Origin: Streptomyces sp. NRRL F-5727
GTDB taxonomy: Bacteria; Actinomycetota; Actinomycetes; Streptomycetales; Streptomycetaceae
Assembly (NCBI RefSeq): GCF_000719555.1
Contig: NZ_JOGX01000023.1
Span: forward strand, 17,266 to 81,265
DNA length: 64,000 nt
Direction of reading: 5' to 3'
Position 1 is the first letter of the stretch. Every line of letters begins with the position of its first letter. A program made the position numbers and the translations under genes. The notes below the pieces were generated by a model. That model worked only from the letters and a program-made list of their open reading frames with translations. It did not search any database and was not told the origin of the DNA. Shown here piece by piece: positions 51,593-60,834 of this stretch.

Positions 51593-52399
51593 GTGTTCGA
51601 CAAGTGGCTCAGGCCGCAGACCGTGGAGCAGCCGGACGGGCTGCTGGAGTACCAGCTGCTCGCCGACGACGGGCTGATCGAGGACGACGAGCTTGTCGAA
51701 CGGCTGGGCCGCGAGGTGATGCGGAACTACCTGGCTCCCGGCGAGCTCGCCAACGTCTTCGACGACCTGGGAGCGCCGGAGGTCGCCGGCTACCTGAGGA
51801 AGAACAAGTTCCCTGCAGACCGCAAGATCCGGCACGGGGACTTCGGGGAGATCATCACCGGCGCCCTCTACCGCAGGGTGCGCCGATGGTGCGTCCCGGT
51901 CCTGAAACTGCGCTACAAGCAGACCCCGGCCCAGGCCGTGCAGGGCACGGACGTGCTGGCGTTCCGCTTCCGGCAGGACCCTCCGACTATCGCCGTGCCG
52001 GAGGTGAAGACCCGTGCTTACCGCGACTGGAAGGTGGGGAACGAGGCGTACGACAGCCTGGAGAAGGTCCTGGGCAGGTTGGATGAGAGCATCGCCTTCC
52101 TCATGGCGCGCTGCCACGACCGCGGCCATACGTTTCTCTCGCACCGACTCGGCGCTCTGTTGCGTGAGGGGGCGCCGCGCCATGTGGAGCGGCACATGCT
52201 CTTCGTCCACGACGCCAAGTCATGGAAAGAGGACATCGTGACTGGGCTGGGCGCGAAGGTGACTCAGCGCACCGAGCTGACCGTCGTCAAGATCGACGAT
52301 CTCAAGGAGTTCGTCGGCAGGGTCTACGACGCGGCCGAGACCGCCCCCGCCAGCGCCACCACCAGCGGCAAAGACAACAGAACGGCGGGAACAGCGTGA
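51593..52399 (+). CDS. hamA: Hachiman effector nuclease HamA (DUF1837)
   Basis: A 268-residue protein matching HamA, the DUF1837 effector of the Hachiman anti-phage system. The core shows an RHGDFGEIITGALYRR helix (Glu86), QGTDVLAFRF (Asp120) and AVPEVKTRAY (Glu137, Lys139), which together make a PD-(D/E)xK-type active site. In known Hachiman systems HamA is held inactive by HamB and released when HamB senses damaged or invading DNA, then degrades DNA. GTG 51593 lies behind GAGGACAGAGG. It overlaps hamB by 4 nt. Confidence 0.8.
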   Translation: MFDKWLRPQTVEQPDGLLEYQLLADDGLIEDDELVERLGREVMRNYLAPGELANVFDDLGAPEVAGYLRKNKFPADRKIRHGDFGEIITGALYRRVRRWCVPVLKLRYKQTPAQAVQGTDVLAFRFRQDPPTIAVPEVKTRAYRDWKVGNEAYDSLEKVLGRLDESIAFLMARCHDRGHTFLSHRLGALLREGAPRHVERHMLFVHDAKSWKEDIVTGLGAKVTQRTELTVVKIDDLKEFVGRVYDAAETAPASATTSGKDNRTAGTA

Positions 52400-55300
52400 G
52401 GGACGATGACGGAACCGTACGGCGTCTCGGTGAAGAGGCACTGTCCACGGGAGAGGCATCCCCGGTCTTGCGCAAGCAGCTGCGCTCCCACGTCCTGTCC
52501 GAGCAGATCAGCACCGAGGGGACAGCTGACTACACCTACGACCCGGCTGCGCTGCGCCGTGGCCTCTCGCTCGCCCGGCTCGGGCAGTTGGCCCGCACTC
52601 CGCGTGAGCGCCGCACGAAGCCGGGGCCGTTGCCGGACATCGCCCAGGCGTACGCCGACCTCGCCGCGCGGGCGGACGAACCGGAGGCACGGATCGAACT
52701 GTTGGCGATCTCGGCGACGATGTGGAGTCTGGCCGGCTTCCAAGCCAACGCCACCGCCGTCGCCCGCACCTTCCAACAGGAAGTCGGGGAGCTGTTCTCC
52801 TACGGGGACATGCCCGATACCGACGGGCTGACCATGGCCGCCCCGTACCGGATCGCCGAGGCCGCCGGCGCGGTTCTGCGCCGCGACATCGACGCCGCCT
52901 CCCGGCTCGGCGCCTCCGCGGCGAGCGAACTGCCTCGCCTTGGCCGCGCACTCACCGCCGCGCTCGCCGCGGGCCGGGCCGATCAGGCGGACCTTGCTGT
53001 GCTGGCCGCCTACGGCCTGGTCGGCCGTTCGGCGCGTTCCCTGGCCATCCTATGGCGTACCGGCGATCGCACGGCCGGGCGCGCCGCGATCAGTGACCTG
53101 AAGCAGGCCGCGGCCATCCTCCTCCAGGCCTCCGTCGTGGACACCTGGACCCTGGTGGACTCCCTCGCCCACGCCGTCGAGGACATCGTCGCGACCTCCC
53201 CGTGGCGCCTGCTGCGTCGCGCCTCCAGCTGGTCGAGGACCTGGGAGCGCTACCTCAAGGCCCTGATCGTCTCCGGCCGTCCGCTCACCCAGGTGTGGCC
53301 CTCCCAGCGCACCGCCCTGGATGCCGGCCTCCTCGACGCCCGTGCCCACAACCTCACGGTCACGATGCCCACCTCCGCGGGCAAGACCCACATCGCCGAA
53401 TGGGCCATCCTCCACGCCCTCTCCGACACCGGCGAGGCCGACGAGAGCCCCTTCGGGCTGTGCCTGCGCTACATGGACCCGCCGCTGGCGGTCTATGTGG
53501 TGCCCACCCGCGCGCTGGCTGCCCAGGTCGAACGGCACCTCGCCGCCAGCCTCGAACTCGTCGGCCTGCGCGTCTCCTCCCTCTTCGGCGGCGCCGAACA
53601 CGTCCGCTACGAGAACCAACTCCTGGACTACACCGACGTCCTCGTCGTCACCATCGAGAAGCTCGACCTGCTGCTGCGCAACACCCCCGAACTTGCCAGC
53701 CGGCTGCGCCTGGTCCTTGTCGACGAAGGACACTCCATCGACCGGTCCGCCCGCGGGCTACGCCTGGAGATGGTCCTCACCCGGATCCGCCGCACCACCC
53801 CCTCGGCGCGAATTGTCCTGCTGTCCGCGGTCCTGCCCAACGGCGAGGACATCGCCCGCTGGCTGGAGCCCACCGCCGAGGGCACCAACCACGCTGAGAT
53901 CGACTGGTCGCCCTCCCAGCTGCGCACCGGGGTGTTCTCCTGGCAGGGGCAGGAGAAGGACGGGCAGACAGGCAGCATCCAGTACGGCACCGCCCAGGGC
54001 AGGGACTTCTTCGTGCCCAAGGTGCTCACCCGCCGCCTCACCCGCACCCGGCTGTCCCCGCGCGATGCCAAGGACGTCGCGGCCGCGCTGGCGCTGCACT
54101 TCGAACGCCTTGGTCCGGTACTGATCTCCACGACACAGCCGTCTTACGCGCGGGCCGCCGCAGGCGCCCTGCAAACGGCACTGCGGAAGACCGACAACCT
54201 CGTACTCGGCATGGACTGCACCGATATCGGGCAACGGCGGAGGCTGAGTGATCAGCGCCTGGCGCTCTCGGAAAAGATCGCCGAGCTCCTCGGCGAGGAG
54301 CACGAGCTCACCACGATGGTGATCCAGGGCATCGCCTACCACCACGGCACCATCCCCCAGCCCGTCCGACACCTGCTGGAGCGCGCCTACCGCGACGGGG
54401 CATTGCGCGTGCTGTGCGCCACCAGCACCCTCTCCCAAGGCATGAACCTGCCGGTCAAGACCGTGCTGGTGCACAGCACCTGGCGCAACCAAGAGCAGAT
54501 CGGCGTCCGCGAGTTCTGGAACGCCGCTGGCCGCGCCGGTAGGGCGTTCCAGGAGACCGAGGGCCACGTCGTCCTCATCGCCAAGGACGCGGAGGACGCC
54601 CGAAAGCTTCGGCGCCGCTACCTCGACAAGGGCAACATCGAACCGGTCCTGTCCACCATCGGCGCGCTCTACCACCGCCTCGCCAGCACGAGACTGGGCG
54701 CTCGCCCTGCCCCCGGACAGAACCTGACAGACCTCGAGCTTCCCGACCCAGAGCAGGAAGACCTGACCGACTGGGCACAGGTCCTGGACCTCCAGCTCCT
54801 GACGATGCTCGCCGAAGAAGTCGTCGACACCCCCGACCAGCAGCTGCTGGAAGACGCGGCACACGACCTGCTCGCGCACACCCTGGGCGGCCACCAGATC
54901 GGCGCCCAGGACTGGTCCCTCAAACCGCTCGCCCAGTTCACCGCCCGCCGCGTCACCGCTCTCGCCCGTCAGCTCCCCGACCCGGCCGCCCGCGCGGCGA
55001 TCCTGCGTACAGGGCTGAGCCTGCAAGGGGGCCTCGACGCGATCACCGCCGCCGAGCAGCTCGCGAACACCCTCACCGAGCACCCCGGTCTCCTCGACCC
55101 CGCGACATGGCCCGCCCTGCGCGACACCGTCCTGACCGCCGCCACCAAGATCCAGGAACTCCGCCGGAGCGCCACCGCCAAGGACCGGCCGATCGGAGCG
55201 ATCGTCCCTCTCGCCGGTGACTGGATCGCCGGCTGGACGCACCGGGAGATCCACAGCCACTACCAGCTACTCCTCGCCGCCAAGGACATCACGGTCACCT

Positions 55301-56013
55301 CGGACTACATCGACAAGGTGATCACCCAGGACCTGGCCTGGGCCGTCTCCTCGATCCTGCAGATCCTGGAGACCCGCCACGGCATCACACCCGAAGGCCC
55401 CCTCGCTGCTCTGCCAGCCATGCTCAAGTACGGCGTCGATACCGCCCCCGCCTGCTACGCCGCCAGCCTGGGCATCACCCAGCGCAGCGCGGCCATCGAC
55501 CTGGCCGCGCGCTGCCCTGTTCCCGAGCCGTCCTTCTCTGACTTCACCGGCTGGCTCGGCAACCTGACCACCGACGAGATCACTGCCATCGCCGCCCCCA
55601 ATGTCGCGGCCCTGCTCATCCGCAGCGCCGAGCGGCGCAGCCCCCGCACCGTTCAAAAGATCATCCTCAGCGGCCGGGGCACATTCACTACCCCCCTACG
55701 CGGCGTCCGGCACACCTACAGCGACGGGTACCTAGCCGGGTTGTCCACAGGAACCGTCCTCGACCTCGTCCGCGACCACGACAACCCAGCGGACCCCAAC
55801 GCCATCCGGGTCGAGCACAACGGGCTCCATCTCGGATGGATCGCCAAAGACACCGCCCGCCCCCTCGCACTCGCCCTCGACGGCCGGCCCTCCCCCGTGG
55901 TCACGGCCATCCTGAGCACCGATACCCACGCCCTCGCCGAAACCGGCGGCACCGAGCAGTTGGCCTCCCACGACCAAGTCGAGCTCACCATCATCGTCGG
56001 CTCCAGGTCATAG
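52396..56013 (+). CDS. hamB: Hachiman helicase HamB with C-terminal HIRAN-like domain
   Basis: A 1205-residue superfamily 2 helicase. The helical N-terminal region (about 1-300) is followed by Walker A MPTSAGKT (324-331), DEGH (443-446), LLSAVLPN, and the second lobe with CATSTLSQGMNLP and FWNAAGRAGRAF. A helical region follows. The last 110 residues contain LVRDHDNPADPNAIRVEHNG and LGWIAKDTARPLALAL, the pattern of HIRAN DNA-end-binding domains. It should be the DNA sensor that controls HamA. GTG 52396 overlaps the hamA stop. The HIRAN-like addition is unusual for HamB as far as I recall. Confidence 0.8.
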   Translation: MRDDDGTVRRLGEEALSTGEASPVLRKQLRSHVLSEQISTEGTADYTYDPAALRRGLSLARLGQLARTPRERRTKPGPLPDIAQAYADLAARADEPEARIELLAISATMWSLAGFQANATAVARTFQQEVGELFSYGDMPDTDGLTMAAPYRIAEAAGAVLRRDIDAASRLGASAASELPRLGRALTAALAAGRADQADLAVLAAYGLVGRSARSLAILWRTGDRTAGRAAISDLKQAAAILLQASVVDTWTLVDSLAHAVEDIVATSPWRLLRRASSWSRTWERYLKALIVSGRPLTQVWPSQRTALDAGLLDARAHNLTVTMPTSAGKTHIAEWAILHALSDTGEADESPFGLCLRYMDPPLAVYVVPTRALAAQVERHLAASLELVGLRVSSLFGGAEHVRYENQLLDYTDVLVVTIEKLDLLLRNTPELASRLRLVLVDEGHSIDRSARGLRLEMVLTRIRRTTPSARIVLLSAVLPNGEDIARWLEPTAEGTNHAEIDWSPSQLRTGVFSWQGQEKDGQTGSIQYGTAQGRDFFVPKVLTRRLTRTRLSPRDAKDVAAALALHFERLGPVLISTTQPSYARAAAGALQTALRKTDNLVLGMDCTDIGQRRRLSDQRLALSEKIAELLGEEHELTTMVIQGIAYHHGTIPQPVRHLLERAYRDGALRVLCATSTLSQGMNLPVKTVLVHSTWRNQEQIGVREFWNAAGRAGRAFQETEGHVVLIAKDAEDARKLRRRYLDKGNIEPVLSTIGALYHRLASTRLGARPAPGQNLTDLELPDPEQEDLTDWAQVLDLQLLTMLAEEVVDTPDQQLLEDAAHDLLAHTLGGHQIGAQDWSLKPLAQFTARRVTALARQLPDPAARAAILRTGLSLQGGLDAITAAEQLANTLTEHPGLLDPATWPALRDTVLTAATKIQELRRSATAKDRPIGAIVPLAGDWIAGWTHREIHSHYQLLLAAKDITVTSDYIDKVITQDLAWAVSSILQILETRHGITPEGPLAALPAMLKYGVDTAPACYAASLGITQRSAAIDLAARCPVPEPSFSDFTGWLGNLTTDEITAIAAPNVAALLIRSAERRSPRTVQKIILSGRGTFTTPLRGVRHTYSDGYLAGLSTGTVLDLVRDHDNPADPNAIRVEHNGLHLGWIAKDTARPLALALDGRPSPVVTAILSTDTHALAETGGTEQLASHDQVELTIIVGSRS

Positions 56014-56075
56014 CAGCTACGGACCTGGTCGTGGGCTTCGGCTACGGCGTCAGCTCAGATAGACCGCCCAGCAGT

Positions 56076-56273
56076 TCAACGGGCCACGATGCGCGTTCGG
56101 ACTACAACCTGCAGCGATCCCTTTGAAGTCGGCAACGGCCTGAACTGCCCAGGGGCTGCTGCACGCCCTCCGCGTGGCGCACCATCCACAGCTCGCAGCA
56201 CGCCCTCGCGCCCTTCGGGGGAGAGACGCTCCAACATGCGCACGACCTCAGCAAGGTCGTCCCCGATCGACAT
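56076..56273 (-). CDS. Small hypothetical protein
   Basis: A 65-residue frame starting at ATG 56273, whose start overlaps the stop of the truncated hydrolase (ATGA on the - strand). The N-terminal half is an acidic amphipathic helix region (MSIGDDLAEVVRMLERL, EGREGVLRAVDG). Coupling to the upstream frame supports a real gene. Function unknown. Confidence 0.45.
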   Translation of the reverse strand: MSIGDDLAEVVRMLERLSPEGREGVLRAVDGAPRGGRAAAPGQFRPLPTSKGSLQVVVRTRIVAR

Positions 56274-56640
56274 CACCGCTCGCCCGCAAGGTCCAAATCG
56301 CCACTTCGCGCCTCGCCAACGACCTCGGCGGGCTGAGGGCGACGCCACGGATGAGCAATAGGCTGAGACACCCCACGCCACCAAGCATCCGTGGGCAGCT
56401 TCCCTGCGGGCTCGAACGGCTCGCCGGGGCGGGGGAACGCCACCGCCTGGCCGGCCTCCTCTGCCTCGTACTTCGTCCACTCCCCCGGCTCCGCCCAGGC
56501 GTGCGGGGCGAGGTTGAAGGTGGCCCAGTGGATCGGCAGCAGCACCCCGCCCGGACCACCTCCCTGCAGGTCAAGGTGCGCCTGCACCCCCTTCGCGGGC
56601 GACATGTGAATGTCTGGCCACGCCCCAGGCAGCGGCGTAT
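56273..56640 (-). pseudogene. Truncated metallo-beta-lactamase-fold hydrolase (C-terminal part)
   Basis: The - strand frame from about 56640 to 56273 encodes the C-terminal end of an MBL-fold hydrolase of the RomA/NAPE-phospholipase D-like type: WPDIHMSPAKGVQAHLD, LLPIHWATFNLAPHAW and AFPRPGEPFEPAGKLP. The catalytic HxHxDH region and the first roughly 240 residues are missing, replaced by unrelated low-complexity sequence. The break near 56.64 kb is a candidate insertion or deletion boundary between the mobile region and the chromosome. Confidence 0.65.
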
Positions 56641-56836
56641 AGTCCGTGTGGTTCTTGGGCCAGAAGCCGTTCTTGATTCTTGGAGTCAACAGAGGCTCAG
56701 CGCCCTCGTCGGCGCGTGCCGATCCACCGTTCCACTTCCCCTTGCGCGCTCCCGTGAACGCCCGTCCGATCCGACCCGTCGCGAGGCGACCGCCGGATAC
56801 AGTGCGCGGGACAGCGGCCCGGTCGGGGAGGCAGGC

Positions 56837-57045
56837 GTGACCGACACCAGCGACATCCATCCCGTCGAGGGTGAGGCGCCCGTGCGGCGGCAGAGCCGGC
56901 TGCACCGCCTGATGCGTTACGCCCTCTGGTCGCCCGCGTCCTTCTGTGGGCCGTGCCCTGCTGGGTAATCCTGAAGGGCTCCACGCCCCACTCGGCCACC
57001 GACCATTACCTCACCTGTCAGGTCCCCGAGCCCGGAAGCGCGTGA
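56837..57045 (+). pseudogene. Small membrane protein gene, apparently frameshifted
   Basis: GTG 56837, behind GGGGAGG, opens a frame reading MTDTSDIHPVEGEAPVRR then LHRLMRYALW, and stops at 56968. From 56929 another frame continues VARVLLWAVPCWVILKGSTP and ends at TGA 57045. Restoring one C at about 56926 would give a 69-residue protein with one membrane helix. Either a 1-nt deletion or a sequencing error. Confidence 0.45.
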
Positions 57046-57052
57046 GCACCCC

Positions 57053-57436
57053 ATGAACAGCCGGACCCCCCGCCCCACAGCCCGCATCCTCGGCGGCAAC
57101 CACGAGCTCGTCGTCGACAGTCTGTCGCTGGACGAGGACTCGTTCACCGTCCGTTACACGGTCAGGCCGCCCCTCCCCGAGGGGCAGGAAGGCGGGTCGC
57201 CCGTCCTGCTGGCGCTGGAGGCACGTGACGACGTCGGCAACGAGTACACCGACTGGGGCGGGGCGTACGGCCTGAGCGAGGACGGCGGTCACACGGACGG
57301 CGCGATCACCGGCCGGCCGGCCGTCGCCCAGTCCGCGCGTGTCCTCACGGTCCGCCTCACGTTCCTGCGGGAAGGGCGGGAATACCCCTGCGACCTGCCG
57401 CTTCAAGTGCCGGGCACCCGACCGGACTCCGACTGA
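57053..57436 (+). CDS. Hypothetical beta-rich protein
   Basis: A 127-residue protein beginning at ATG 57053, 7 nt after the previous stop. Alternating strands (ARILGGNHELVVDSLSLDED, FTVRYTVRPPL, VLTVRLTFLREG) suggest an immunoglobulin-like or beta-sandwich fold. No signal peptide. It converges on kdpD with a 23-nt gap. Function unknown. Confidence 0.6.
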   Translation: MNSRTPRPTARILGGNHELVVDSLSLDEDSFTVRYTVRPPLPEGQEGGSPVLLALEARDDVGNEYTDWGGAYGLSEDGGHTDGAITGRPAVAQSARVLTVRLTFLREGREYPCDLPLQVPGTRPDSD

Positions 57437-57459
57437 CACGACCAGGCCCTCCACCGGCC

Positions 57460-60003
57460 TCATGTCGTCTTCTCCGGGGAGACAGCCGGACGTGACGGGG
57501 AGGGTCCGTGCGGCGTACGCAGGCCGAGGACCATGGTCAGCCCGCCCCCAGGAGTGTCCTCCGCCGTCACCGTGCCACCCATCGCCTCCAGGAAGCCGCG
57601 CGCCACGGCGAGGCCGAGGCCGACGCCCTCCCCGCGTGGGGCGTCGCCGTACCGCTGGAAGGCGCCGAAGATGCGGTCCTTGGCCTCGTCGGGGACGCCG
57701 GGACCGCGGTCGACGACACGGAGTTCGACGCGGTCGGCCAGGGCGCTCGCCGCGACGAGGACCGGTTCTCCGGGCGGGCTGTACTTGACGGCGTTCTCGA
57801 CGATGTTGGCGACGGCCCGTTCCAGCAGGCCGCGGTCGACGGCGACCATCGGGAGCGTCTCGGGGATGTCCAGTTCGACGCTGTCCTCGGGAACGCCGAG
57901 CAGGGCCATCGGGACGACCTCGTCGAGGTCGGTTTCCCTGATCACGGCCGTGACGGTGCCGGTCTCCAGGCGGGACACGTCGAGGAGATTGCCGACGAGG
58001 TGGTCCAGCCGGTCGGCGCCGTCCTCGATGGTCGCGAGGAGTTCTGCCCGGTCCTCGTCCGACCACTCCACGTCGTCCGCACGCAGGGAGGAGACCGACG
58101 CCTTGATGCCGGCGAGCGGAGTACGCAGATCGTGGCTGACCGCGGCGAGCAGCGAGGTGCGGATCTTGTTGCCCTCGGCGAGCTTGCGGGCTTCCTCGGC
58201 CTGGTCCACGAGGCGTTGGCGGTCGAGGACGACGGCGGCCTGAGCGGCGAAGGCGCCGAGGACGCGCCGGTCCTCGGCCGGCAGGACGCGGCCGGTCAGG
58301 GCGAGGGTCAGGTGGTCGCCGACGGGCATGTCCACGTCGGCGTCTTCGGGGCGACCGATGGTGGGGTGGCCGACGGCGGTGACGCACGACCACGGTTCGG
58401 TGTCCTCGCCGCGTTCCAGGAGCGCCACCGATTCCATGGAGAAGGTCTCGCGGAGCCGTTCGAGCAGGGCATCAAGACTGGTCTCGCCGCGCAGGACGCT
58501 GCCCGCGAGGAAGGAGAGCGTCTCCGCCTCCGCACGCAGCCGGGCCGCCTGATGGGTGCGGCGGGCGGCGACGTCCACGACCGAGGCGACCGAGATCGCG
58601 ACTCCGACGAAGATCACCAAGGCGACGATGTTGCGCGGGTCGGCGATCGTGAGCTGGTGGAGCGGCGGGGTGAAGTACCAGTTGAGCAGGAGCGATCCGA
58701 CGGCCGCGGACGCCAGGGCGGGTCTGAGGCCGCCGAGGAGGGCCGCGGCCACGGTCAGGGTCAGGAAGAGCAGAACGTCGTTGGCCAGGCCGACGTCGGG
58801 CAGGGCGCTGCTCAGGAGCAGGGTGAGCAGGACGGGTCCGGCGAGGCCGACGGCCCAGCCCCACAGGGTGCGGGACCGGCCGAGCCTCGTCCGGCCGGCG
58901 GTGGGCAGGCCGCGGCCCTTGGCGGCTTCGTCGTGGGTGACGATGTGGACGTCGAGGTCGGGGCCGGAGTCGCGGGCGACGGTGGCGCTGACGCCGGGCC
59001 CGAAGGCGTACTGCCACGTCCGGCGACGGCTGACGCCGAGGACGATCTGGGTGGCGTTGACGCCTCGGGCGAATTCGAGCAGGCCGGTGGGGACGTCGTC
59101 GCCGACGACGTGGTGGAAGGTGCCGCCGAGGTCCTCGACGAGTGTCCGTTGGAGTGCCAGTTCCTTCGGCGAGGCGGTGGTGAGCCCGTCGCTGCGGGAG
59201 ATGTAGACGGCGAGGACCTCTCCGCCCGCTCCCTTCTCGGCGAGGCGGACGGCGCGCCGGATGAGGGTGCGTCCCTCGGGGCCGCCGGTGAGGCCGACGA
59301 CGATCCGCTCGCGGGAACCCCAGATCTTCGAGACCCGGTGCTCGGTCCGGTACTCCTGCAGGTATTCGTCGACCCGGTCCGCGGTCCACAGCAGGGCCAG
59401 TTCGCGCAGGGCGGTGAGGTTGCCGGGGCGGAAGTAGTTGGAGAGGGCCGCGTCGACCTTGTCGGGCTTGTAGACGTTGCCGTGTGCCATGCGGCGGCGC
59501 AGCGCCTGCGGCGACATGTCGACCAGCTCGATCTGGTCGGCCCGGCGGACGACCTCGTCGGGGACCGTCTCCTTCTGACGTACGCCGGTGATCGCCTCGA
59601 CGACGTCCCCGAGGGACTCCAGGTGCTGGATGTTGACCGTGGATATGACGTCGATGCCCGCCGCGAGGAGCTCCTCGACGTCCTGCCAGCGCTTGGGGTT
59701 GCGGGATCCGGGGACGTTGGTGTGCGCGAGCTCGTCGACGAGGGCGACGGCCGGGCGGCGGGCGAGGACCGCGTCGACGTCCATCTCGGTGAAGACGGTG
59801 TCCCGGTACGCGATCTCCTTGCGCGGCATAGTCTCCAGGCCGTGCAGCATCACCTCCGTACGCGGCCGGTGGTGGTGTTCGACGAAGGCGACGACGCAGT
59901 CGGTGCCGCGTTCGACCCGGCGGTGGGCCTCCGAGAGCATGGCGTACGTCTTGCCGACGCCGGGTGCCGCGCCGAGGTAGATGCGGAACTTTCCACGTCC
60001 CAT
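57460..60003 (-). CDS. kdpD: Sensor histidine kinase KdpD
   Basis: An 847-residue osmosensing/potassium-sensing kinase that phosphorylates KdpE. The N-terminal KdpD domain has Walker A GAAPGVGKT at 11-19, followed by a USP-like domain (IVVGLTGGPEGRTLI). Four membrane helices lie near 400-500, then a GAF-like region, the H box SHDLRTPLAG (His near 622), the N box ENAVKYSP and the G boxes GPGVPDEA and GVGLGLAVARG. All blocks are present at normal length. ATG 60003 has no strong ribosome site. It is the last gene of the locus, 44 nt after kdpE. Confidence 0.95.
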   Translation of the reverse strand: MGRGKFRIYLGAAPGVGKTYAMLSEAHRRVERGTDCVVAFVEHHHRPRTEVMLHGLETMPRKEIAYRDTVFTEMDVDAVLARRPAVALVDELAHTNVPGSRNPKRWQDVEELLAAGIDVISTVNIQHLESLGDVVEAITGVRQKETVPDEVVRRADQIELVDMSPQALRRRMAHGNVYKPDKVDAALSNYFRPGNLTALRELALLWTADRVDEYLQEYRTEHRVSKIWGSRERIVVGLTGGPEGRTLIRRAVRLAEKGAGGEVLAVYISRSDGLTTASPKELALQRTLVEDLGGTFHHVVGDDVPTGLLEFARGVNATQIVLGVSRRRTWQYAFGPGVSATVARDSGPDLDVHIVTHDEAAKGRGLPTAGRTRLGRSRTLWGWAVGLAGPVLLTLLLSSALPDVGLANDVLLFLTLTVAAALLGGLRPALASAAVGSLLLNWYFTPPLHQLTIADPRNIVALVIFVGVAISVASVVDVAARRTHQAARLRAEAETLSFLAGSVLRGETSLDALLERLRETFSMESVALLERGEDTEPWSCVTAVGHPTIGRPEDADVDMPVGDHLTLALTGRVLPAEDRRVLGAFAAQAAVVLDRQRLVDQAEEARKLAEGNKIRTSLLAAVSHDLRTPLAGIKASVSSLRADDVEWSDEDRAELLATIEDGADRLDHLVGNLLDVSRLETGTVTAVIRETDLDEVVPMALLGVPEDSVELDIPETLPMVAVDRGLLERAVANIVENAVKYSPPGEPVLVAASALADRVELRVVDRGPGVPDEAKDRIFGAFQRYGDAPRGEGVGLGLAVARGFLEAMGGTVTAEDTPGGGLTMVLGLRTPHGPSPSRPAVSPEKTT

Positions 60004-60047
60004 GGTGATGTGCGCTGCCGTTCTCGTGCGGTGGTGTCTGGAGGGGG

Positions 60048-60734
60048 TCAGGGTTCGAAGCGGTAGCCCATGCCGGGCTCGGTGACGAGGTGACGGGGGT
60101 GCGCCGGGTCCGATTCCAGCTTGCGCCGGAGCTGGGCCATGTACACCCGGAGGTAGTTGGTCTTGGTGCCGGAGCTGGGTCCCCAGACCTCGGTGAGGAG
60201 GCGCCGCTGGCTGATGAGGACGCCCGGGTTGCAGACGAGGATCTCCAGGAGGTGCCACTCGGTCGGCGTCAGCCGTACGTCACGGTCCTGCCGCCGGACC
60301 TTCTTGGCCACGAGGTCGACGGTGAACGACTCGGCCGTGACCAGACTCGTCGTGAGCGGTCGGCTGGACGCCTCTTCGGTGCGCCGGGTCGCCGCCCGCA
60401 CGCGGGCGAGCAGCTCGTCCATGCTGAACGGTTTCGTCATGTAGTCGTCGGCACCGGAGTCGAGCGCTCGGACCTTGTCCTCGGAACCGCTGCGCGCGGA
60501 GAGCACGAGCACCGGGGCCCTGCTCCATCCCCGGAGCGCCTTGATGACGTCGACTCCGTCCATGTCGGGCAGGCCGAGGTCGAGCAGGATCATGTCCGGC
60601 CGCTCCGAGGCCACCAGGCGCAGCGCCGTGGCGCCGTCGGGTGCGGCGTCCACGGAGTACTTCCGCGCCTGCAGGTTGATCACCAGTGCGCGTGCGAGCT
60701 GCGCGTCGTCCTCGACGACCAGCACCCGGGTCAT
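60048..60734 (-). CDS. kdpE: Response regulator KdpE
   Basis: A 228-residue OmpR-type regulator. The receiver domain has Asp9/Asp10, the phospho-acceptor Asp52 (LLDLGLPD) and Lys101 (MTKPF), and the C-terminal winged helix has the LTPTEWHLLEIL and VYMAQLRRKLE segments. It should activate kdpABC when K+ is scarce. A 100-bp gap separates it from kdpC, so it may have its own promoter. Confidence 0.95.
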   Translation of the reverse strand: MTRVLVVEDDAQLARALVINLQARKYSVDAAPDGATALRLVASERPDMILLDLGLPDMDGVDVIKALRGWSRAPVLVLSARSGSEDKVRALDSGADDYMTKPFSMDELLARVRAATRRTEEASSRPLTTSLVTAESFTVDLVAKKVRRQDRDVRLTPTEWHLLEILVCNPGVLISQRRLLTEVWGPSSGTKTNYLRVYMAQLRRKLESDPAHPRHLVTEPGMGYRFEP

Positions 60735-60834
60735 CGGTGCTGCCCCTCCTGTCGTGGTTCGGTATGCGGCGGAAGCCGGCGGGCCGTGGGTGGTCCATGG
60801 CCGCGCCGGCTCCGCTGTCGTTCGGTTAAGCCCA

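Noticed and set aside
57508..60066. 852-codon + strand frame opposite kdpD
   Set aside because: Antisense of an unambiguous KdpD; composition is Gly/Asp/Val-rich as expected for a mirror frame.
59950..60834. Unusual kdp order (kdpE before kdpD)
   Set aside because: Noted, but order of the two regulators varies between lineages; all proteins look intact, so not treated as a finding.
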